5,841 nucleotides of DNA from NCBI GenBank assembly GCA_933226995.1, contig CAKOFP010000265.1:1-5841 (forward strand), read 5' to 3'. Origin of the DNA: Candidatus Nitrosopolaris rasttigaisensis. GTDB lineage: Archaea > Thermoproteota > Nitrososphaeria > Nitrososphaerales > Nitrososphaeraceae. A model generated the notes under the pieces. That model ran no database searches and was not told where the DNA came from. It worked only from the letters and a program-made list of their open reading frames with translations. The number at the start of each line of letters is the position of its first letter. The stretch's first letter is position 1. Below are positions 5,758 through 5,841 of this stretch, piece by piece. Made by a program: the position numbers and the translations under genes.

Positions 5758-5769
5758 CTTTAATTCAGA

Positions 5770-5841
5770 ATGACTGGCTTTAGCAGTAACTGGGTTAGAG
5801 AACGCAAGCCAAATGCGCCTCAGCGGATAAGGGAAAGCGTG
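5770..5841 (+). CDS. N-terminus of a probable CdvB/ESCRT-III (Snf7-like) protein, truncated by the window
   Basis: Twenty-four codons are visible from ATG at 5770 to the right edge, all open. The protein starts MTGFSSNWVRERKP and continues NAPQRIRESV. A Trp a few residues in, followed by basic residues and an RIRE-V segment just before an expected Pro-rich linker, resembles the N-termini of thaumarchaeal CdvB proteins as I remember them. These are ESCRT-III homologues of the Snf7 family that form division and membrane-remodelling filaments. The diagnostic coiled-coil core lies beyond the window, so the assignment rests on recollection of a short N-terminus. A TATA-like box at the right distance and no upstream in-phase gene suggest that this gene starts its own transcript. 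That it is a real gene is much surer than its name. Confidence 0.6.
   Translation, partial: MTGFSSNWVRERKPNAPQRIRESV

Larger units (their letters stand above)
4378..5769. other. 1.4-kb stretch with no recognisable gene
   Basis: No frame here gives a protein I recognise. The short open frames are listed separately where something can be said. Others are judged chance: for example a 64-codon frame at 5498-5692 (+), rich in Tyr, Phe, His and Trp with no motif. No tRNA cloverleaf, rRNA segment, CRISPR repeat or insertion-sequence end was found. A GC-richer block at about 5430-5496 stands out from its AT-rich surroundings. The size of the gap fits a large thaumarchaeal genome with low coding density, but also a decayed gene region or unannotated RNA genes. 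Confidence 0.5.

Noticed and set aside
5757..5841. Minus-strand frame open from the right edge to a TAA at about 5757
   Set aside because: The plus-strand frame over the same bases has an ATG, a TATA-like box and a recognisable N-terminus, so the antisense frame is judged a shadow.

Overview
The window looks archaeal, most likely from an ammonia-oxidising Thaumarchaeota (Nitrososphaerota) genome with long intergenic gaps, perhaps the Nitrososphaera/Nitrosocosmicus group. The evidence is a tRNA gene with a short intron in the anticodon loop and no encoded CCA, an archaeal 20S proteasome beta subunit, TATA-like boxes about 25-30 bases before several starts with no clear Shine-Dalgarno sites, AT-rich spacers, and bacterial-type LeuC/LeuD. 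The phylum is an inference; I could not run a database search.

Layout. 1-233: a TATA-rich promoter and a 55-residue orphan ORF (+). 458-549: an intron-containing tRNA-Ala(TGC) (-) with its own TATA box and T-rich end. 550-1000: no convincing gene. 1001-1303: a 100-residue HNH-like zinc protein (+). 1459-3542: leuC-leuD, read leftwards as a two-gene operon. 3640-4377: the proteasome beta subunit (+), divergent from leuC across a 97-base promoter region. 4378-5769: about 1.4 kb with no recognisable gene but several short open frames, one of which ends like a proteasome beta C-terminus. 5770 to the right edge: the first 24 codons of a gene whose N-terminus resembles thaumarchaeal CdvB/ESCRT-III (Snf7-family) proteins.

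Function. LeuC and LeuD together form isopropylmalate isomerase of leucine biosynthesis. The beta subunit is the catalytic part of the 20S proteasome; its Thr1, Asp17 and Lys33 are all present. If the right-edge gene is CdvB, the window pairs a proteasome protease with a division protein that is a known proteasome target in Sulfolobus; this link is speculative. I see no CRISPR array, insertion sequence, rRNA or defence system, and no clear evidence of a novel system. The points most worth checking are the 1.4-kb gap, the psmB start and active-site variation, and the tiny tRNA intron.
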